Part shown: positions 61,483 through 64,000 of the stretch, piece after piece
Layout: each line of letters opens with the position of its first letter
How positions within the stretch are numbered: position 1 is the stretch's first letter
Assembly: GCA_030848925.1 (NCBI GenBank)
Contig: JANFFA010000001.1
Coordinates: 868,001-932,000 of the forward strand
Length of the DNA: 64,000 nucleotides
Direction: 5' to 3'
DNA from: Rhodalgimonas zhirmunskyi
Lineage (GTDB): Bacteria > Pseudomonadota > Alphaproteobacteria > Rhodobacterales > Rhodobacteraceae
Translations under genes and position numbers: made by a program
The notes under the pieces: model-generated
Databases searched by the model: none
Told to the model about the DNA's origin: nothing
The model's input: only the letters and a program-made list of their open reading frames with translations

Positions 61483-61940
61483 TCCACGACACGATCGAAG
61501 GCTTTGCCGCCGCCTGCCCCGCGGGTGCGCTTCTGGGTCTCGATCTAGGCGAGCGGACGATTGGGGTTGCGGTGTCGGACGGGATACGCTCGGTCGCGTC
61601 GCCGCTGGAGACGATCCGGCGCAAGAAATTCGGTGTGGACGCAGCGCGCCTGATCGAGATCGCCAGCGCGCGAAATGTGACAGGGCTGATCCTTGGGTTG
61701 CCGCGCAACATGGACGGCTCGGAAGGGCCGCGCTGCCAATCCACCCGGGCCTTTGCCCGCAACCTCGAACGGCTCACGCCGATGGAGATCGGCTTCTGGG
61801 ACGAGCGGTTGTCGACCGTCGCAGCCGAACGTGCGCTGCTGGAGGCCGACACGTCGCGACGTCGCCGCGCCGAGGTGATTGATCATGTGGCCGCAGCCTA
61901 TATCCTGCAGGGCGTATTGGACCGGATGAGGCACCTATGA
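61479..61940 (+). CDS. ruvX: Holliday junction resolvase-like RuvX (YqgF)
   Basis: A 153-residue RNase H-like nuclease, also called pre-16S rRNA nuclease, which matures the 5' end of 16S rRNA in E. coli. Motifs: LLGLDLGERTIGVAVSDGIRSVASPLETI (first Asp), GLILGLPRNMDGSEGPRCQSTRAFARNL, and FWDERLSTVAAERALLEADTSRRRRAEVIDHVAAAYILQGVLD (DER and the late Asp). ATG overlaps the ccmI stop (ATGA), and its own end overlaps the DUF1289 start, so the three form one operon. Confidence 0.93.
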   Translation: MIHDTIEGFAAACPAGALLGLDLGERTIGVAVSDGIRSVASPLETIRRKKFGVDAARLIEIASARNVTGLILGLPRNMDGSEGPRCQSTRAFARNLERLTPMEIGFWDERLSTVAAERALLEADTSRRRRAEVIDHVAAAYILQGVLDRMRHL

Positions 61941-62173
61941 GCGATGACATCTGGCGGCGGGAGCCGATCGAAAGTCCCTGTGTCAAAATTTGCGTGATGC
62001 ACGAAGAAACCGGGATTTGCACGGGCTGCTATCGCACACGAGACGAGATCGCGGGCTGGATGCGCAAAAGCCCCGAAGAGCGGCGCGAGATCATGGGCGC
62101 GCTGCCCGAGCGCGCGCAGCTGTTGAAAAAGCGCCGGGGCGGACGCGCCGGGCGGCTATCACGTCAGGGCTGA
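61937..62173 (+). CDS. DUF1289 family protein
   Basis: A 78-residue protein with the family core SPCVKICVMHEETGICTGCYRTRDEIAGWMRKSPEERREIM. The four Cys (CVKIC, C..GC) probably bind a metal or Fe-S cluster, followed by a helix and a basic tail. The role is unknown. It overlaps ruvX by 4 bp (ATGA) and is the last gene of the ccmI-ruvX-DUF1289 transcript. No clear terminator is visible before the convergent gene. Confidence 0.9.
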   Translation: MSDDIWRREPIESPCVKICVMHEETGICTGCYRTRDEIAGWMRKSPEERREIMGALPERAQLLKKRRGGRAGRLSRQG

Positions 62174-62200
62174 CGCCCCTTCTGCCAGCGGGCAGGTGTT

Positions 62201-62854
62201 TCAGGCGAGCTCTTCCTCAACCACGGTAACACTGTCGAGCGGAATGTCGGCCGCCCTAACCCCTGCAAGTTCGGCCACGATCTGTCCGTCGACGAGGATA
62301 TGCGCCGCCGGCTGCCCGCCACGCCCGGGCGCATCGGTGATCGTGACGTCGCAAGGGCCATCGTAATCCTGCGGCACCACGACGACGATGGTATCAGCAT
62401 CAGAGACGTCGCCAGCCAGCGTGTCGGAGGCAGGCAGGTCAGTCGGTTCGCTATCGGTAGGTGCCGGTTTGCTCTGAGCCGTATCGTTTGCCTTGTCCGC
62501 CTGGGACGTGGGCCTCGGTTGAGCGGCTGATGCCGGTGTGGCCTCAGATTTTAATTGAGGAATCGACTCGGCGATTTCGGATGCCGCGAGTTTTTGCTTC
62601 AGGTTCGACATAAACGCTTCTGTCGCGCCGGGCGCGGCTTGCGTGCCATGCGGGGCGCTCGCCACTCGGCCAAACTCTTGAGGCCCCTCGAACGCGGTGC
62701 GGGCGTGCACCCGATTGCCCCCCGGTTGGCCCTGCCCCGTTCTTGCGCCTGAACCCGATACGGGAACTGCAACGGCACTTGCCCGGGCGGCCTCCTCATC
62801 CCGAAAGAACGAGCCGAGCGCGGCAAGGGCGAAGAGTACGATCAGTTCGAGCAT
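62201..62854 (-). CDS. Membrane-anchored hypothetical protein
   Basis: A 217-residue protein. The N-terminus (MLELIVLFALAALGSFF) is a short membrane helix. The middle is low complexity (Ala/Pro/Thr/Ser, about 40-135) and the C-terminal 80 residues form an acidic beta-rich domain (DTIVVVVPQDYDGPCDVTITDAPGRGGQPAAHILVDGQIVAELAGVRAADIPLDSVTVVEEEL). The last part could be a calcium- or polymer-type hemolysin-like repeat, but no motif is clear. I do not recognise a family. It is convergent with the DUF1289 gene. Confidence 0.6.
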   Translation of the reverse strand: MLELIVLFALAALGSFFRDEEAARASAVAVPVSGSGARTGQGQPGGNRVHARTAFEGPQEFGRVASAPHGTQAAPGATEAFMSNLKQKLAASEIAESIPQLKSEATPASAAQPRPTSQADKANDTAQSKPAPTDSEPTDLPASDTLAGDVSDADTIVVVVPQDYDGPCDVTITDAPGRGGQPAAHILVDGQIVAELAGVRAADIPLDSVTVVEEELA

Positions 62855-62998
62855 TGGCGGGCCTCATCCGGTTACAGGCCCCAAGGGGCCACAAAATGGC
62901 CACAAATTCAACGCCTTAGTGGCGGCTTCCGTCTCGACTTTTGCAGCAATAAGCGCGCCTGCGAAGGATTGTTCGCAAACGCGCGCCAATCGCGTCGA

Positions 62999-63823
62999 TC
63001 AGTAGCCCATCGCCTTGCGCAGCATGTTCACCGCCACCAATCCGAGGAAGACCGCAAAGACCCGCTTGAGCGGCTTCGGATCCATCGCATGCGCCAGCTT
63101 CACGCCAAGCGGTGCGGTGATCAGGGTCATCGAAACGATGATTGCAAATGCCACGAGATTGACCGCGCCGATGGTCAGCGGCGGGCGGTTGGCCGGGTCA
63201 ATCGGCAGGAACAGGAACCCCACCACCGATGGCACGGCAATCAGAATGCCAAAGCCCGCCGCCGTGGCCACGGCCCGGTGAATGGGCGTGTTGAACAACG
63301 TCATGATCGGTACCCCGAAGCTGCCGCCCCCGATCCCCATGAGCACAGACAGAAAACCGACCATCGGCGACATCGTGGCACGGGCAATACCGCCCGGCAT
63401 CTGCTGGCCCAAGCGCCAGTTCTGCCGCCCGAACCCGAGATAGAGAGCGACGACAAGGCCGAGAACACCGAAAATCGCCTGCAACGTGGTAGAGCGCAAC
63501 TGCGACGCGACCAGCACGCCGAGAATTGCGCCCACGGCGATCCCCGGCGCCCATCCACGCAGGATATCCCAGTCAACGGCGCCCTTCTTGTTATGGCTCA
63601 GGACCGAGCGCACAGAGGTGACGATGATGGTGGCCAGCGACGTGGCAAGGCAGATCTGCATCAATTGCGGGCCTTCATAGCCCAGCGTCTGGAACGCGTA
63701 GAAAAAGGCCGGAACCAGAACGATACCGCCCCCCACGCCCAGAAGCCCCGCCAGCACCCCGGCGAACGCCCCGATCACAACCAGCATGGCCCCCATCGCG
63801 AAAAGCAGCGTCGTATCAGGCAT
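62999..63823 (-). CDS. TSUP (TauE/SafE) family membrane transporter
   Basis: A 274-residue protein with about eight hydrophobic segments. The two TSUP half-motifs are visible: GVLAGLLGVGGGIVLVPAFFYAFQTLGYEGPQLMQICLATSLATI and VGFLSVLMGIGGGSFGVPIMTLFNTPIHRAVATAAGFG. The GxGGG motif in each half is stronger than in the TSUP protein at 31340, so the two are not recent duplicates. Substrate probably an organosulfur or sulfite-like anion by family. It stands alone on this strand. Confidence 0.9.
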   Translation of the reverse strand: MPDTTLLFAMGAMLVVIGAFAGVLAGLLGVGGGIVLVPAFFYAFQTLGYEGPQLMQICLATSLATIIVTSVRSVLSHNKKGAVDWDILRGWAPGIAVGAILGVLVASQLRSTTLQAIFGVLGLVVALYLGFGRQNWRLGQQMPGGIARATMSPMVGFLSVLMGIGGGSFGVPIMTLFNTPIHRAVATAAGFGILIAVPSVVGFLFLPIDPANRPPLTIGAVNLVAFAIIVSMTLITAPLGVKLAHAMDPKPLKRVFAVFLGLVAVNMLRKAMGY

Positions 63824-63907
63824 CGGTCTCTCCCCTCATTTCCCGGGCAGGCATACACGCGCCGACGCGCGAAGAAAAGAAGCCTCGCGCCTGCTCCGGG
63901 CGGGGGC

Positions 63908-63952
63908 CGAAATCCTGCGAGGATTTCGAACCGGAATTTTGCGAAAATTCCG
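63908..63952. repeat. Tandem pair of perfect hairpins, intergenic
   Basis: CGAAATCC/GGATTTCG (63908-63915 and 63921-63928, 5-nt loop), followed 3 bp later by CGGAATTTT/AAAATTCCG (63932-63940 and 63944-63952, loop GCG). The pair lies between two genes, may be a dispersed palindromic element, and could act as a bidirectional terminator. Confidence 0.6.
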
Positions 63953-63959
63953 CCTGCGC

Positions 63960-64000
63960 TCAGGCTGCGCGGTGGGCTTCGACCTCGGAAAGGGCGGCTT
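63960..64000 (-). CDS. 3' end of a gene running off the right edge
   Basis: On the minus strand the last 41 bases read AALSEVEAHRAA and then TGA (63960-63962). The short peptide is too small to assign. Its amphipathic, Glu/Ala-rich nature and its placement just after the hairpin pair suggest a genuine C-terminus rather than chance, but this is weak. Confidence 0.35.
   Translation of the reverse strand, partial: AALSEVEAHRAA

Overview
This window comes from an alphaproteobacterial chromosome, most likely a marine Rhodobacterales (Roseobacter-group) strain. It is GC-rich with strong GC3 codon use. Its housekeeping neighbourhoods fit that group: TadE-like pilus genes, hom-recJ, yajC-secD-secF next to serS, a YfgM-like/BamB/Der cluster, a soxBDAG sarcosine oxidase operon, and ccmI-ruvX-DUF1289. 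Assignments rest on motifs, gene order and recalled family features; no database search was possible.

Layout. 1-0.9 kb: two TadE-type pilus genes. 1-7.8 kb: pirin, a SulP permease without a STAS domain, a TetR regulator divergent from a small lipoprotein, homoserine dehydrogenase and RecJ. 7.9 kb: tRNA-Glu(UUC). 7,966-27,033: an integrated island bounded by a 17-bp direct repeat of the tRNA 3' end. 27.4-31 kb: crotonase, small secreted protein, AsnC-type sensor domain, alpha/beta hydrolase lipoprotein. 31-37.7 kb: Mth938-like protein, TSUP transporter, SecF, SecD, YajC, SerS, TspO-like protein. 37.7-43 kb: EF-hand protein, fatty-acid desaturase, Der, BamB, YfgM-like protein. 43.4-52.8 kb: RND efflux pair, ABC exporter, LysM protein, LOG-family hydrolase. 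52.9-59.7 kb: superoxide dismutase, a small secreted protein, sarcosine oxidase. 59.9-64 kb: CcmI, RuvX, DUF1289, an unknown membrane-anchored protein, a TSUP transporter and the tail of one more gene.

The notable system is the 19-kb island. At its left end are a tyrosine integrase and three small DNA-binding proteins. At its right end is a VapE-type primase/helicase, and directly downstream of that gene lie eight copies of an octamer RTGAAYAC, partly spaced 9 bp apart, which look like replication iterons. Octamers TGTCCCAC occur as inverted pairs near both ends and look like integrase or excisionase arm sites. Between these modules sits a complete type I-E CRISPR-Cas locus: cas3, cse1, cse2, cas7, cas5, cas6e, cas1 and cas2 in one tightly overlapping operon, followed by 28 repeats and 27 spacers, every spacer 32 nt. 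It is flanked by an intact IS3-family element and an IS5-type remnant on the left and a decayed IS481-family element on the right. No capsid, tail or conjugation genes are present. My reading is that a small satellite- or plasmid-like replicon has taken on a full adaptive immune system as cargo and could carry it, with its memory of past invaders, between hosts. That reading is inference; the gene content, att repeats and array geometry are seen directly.
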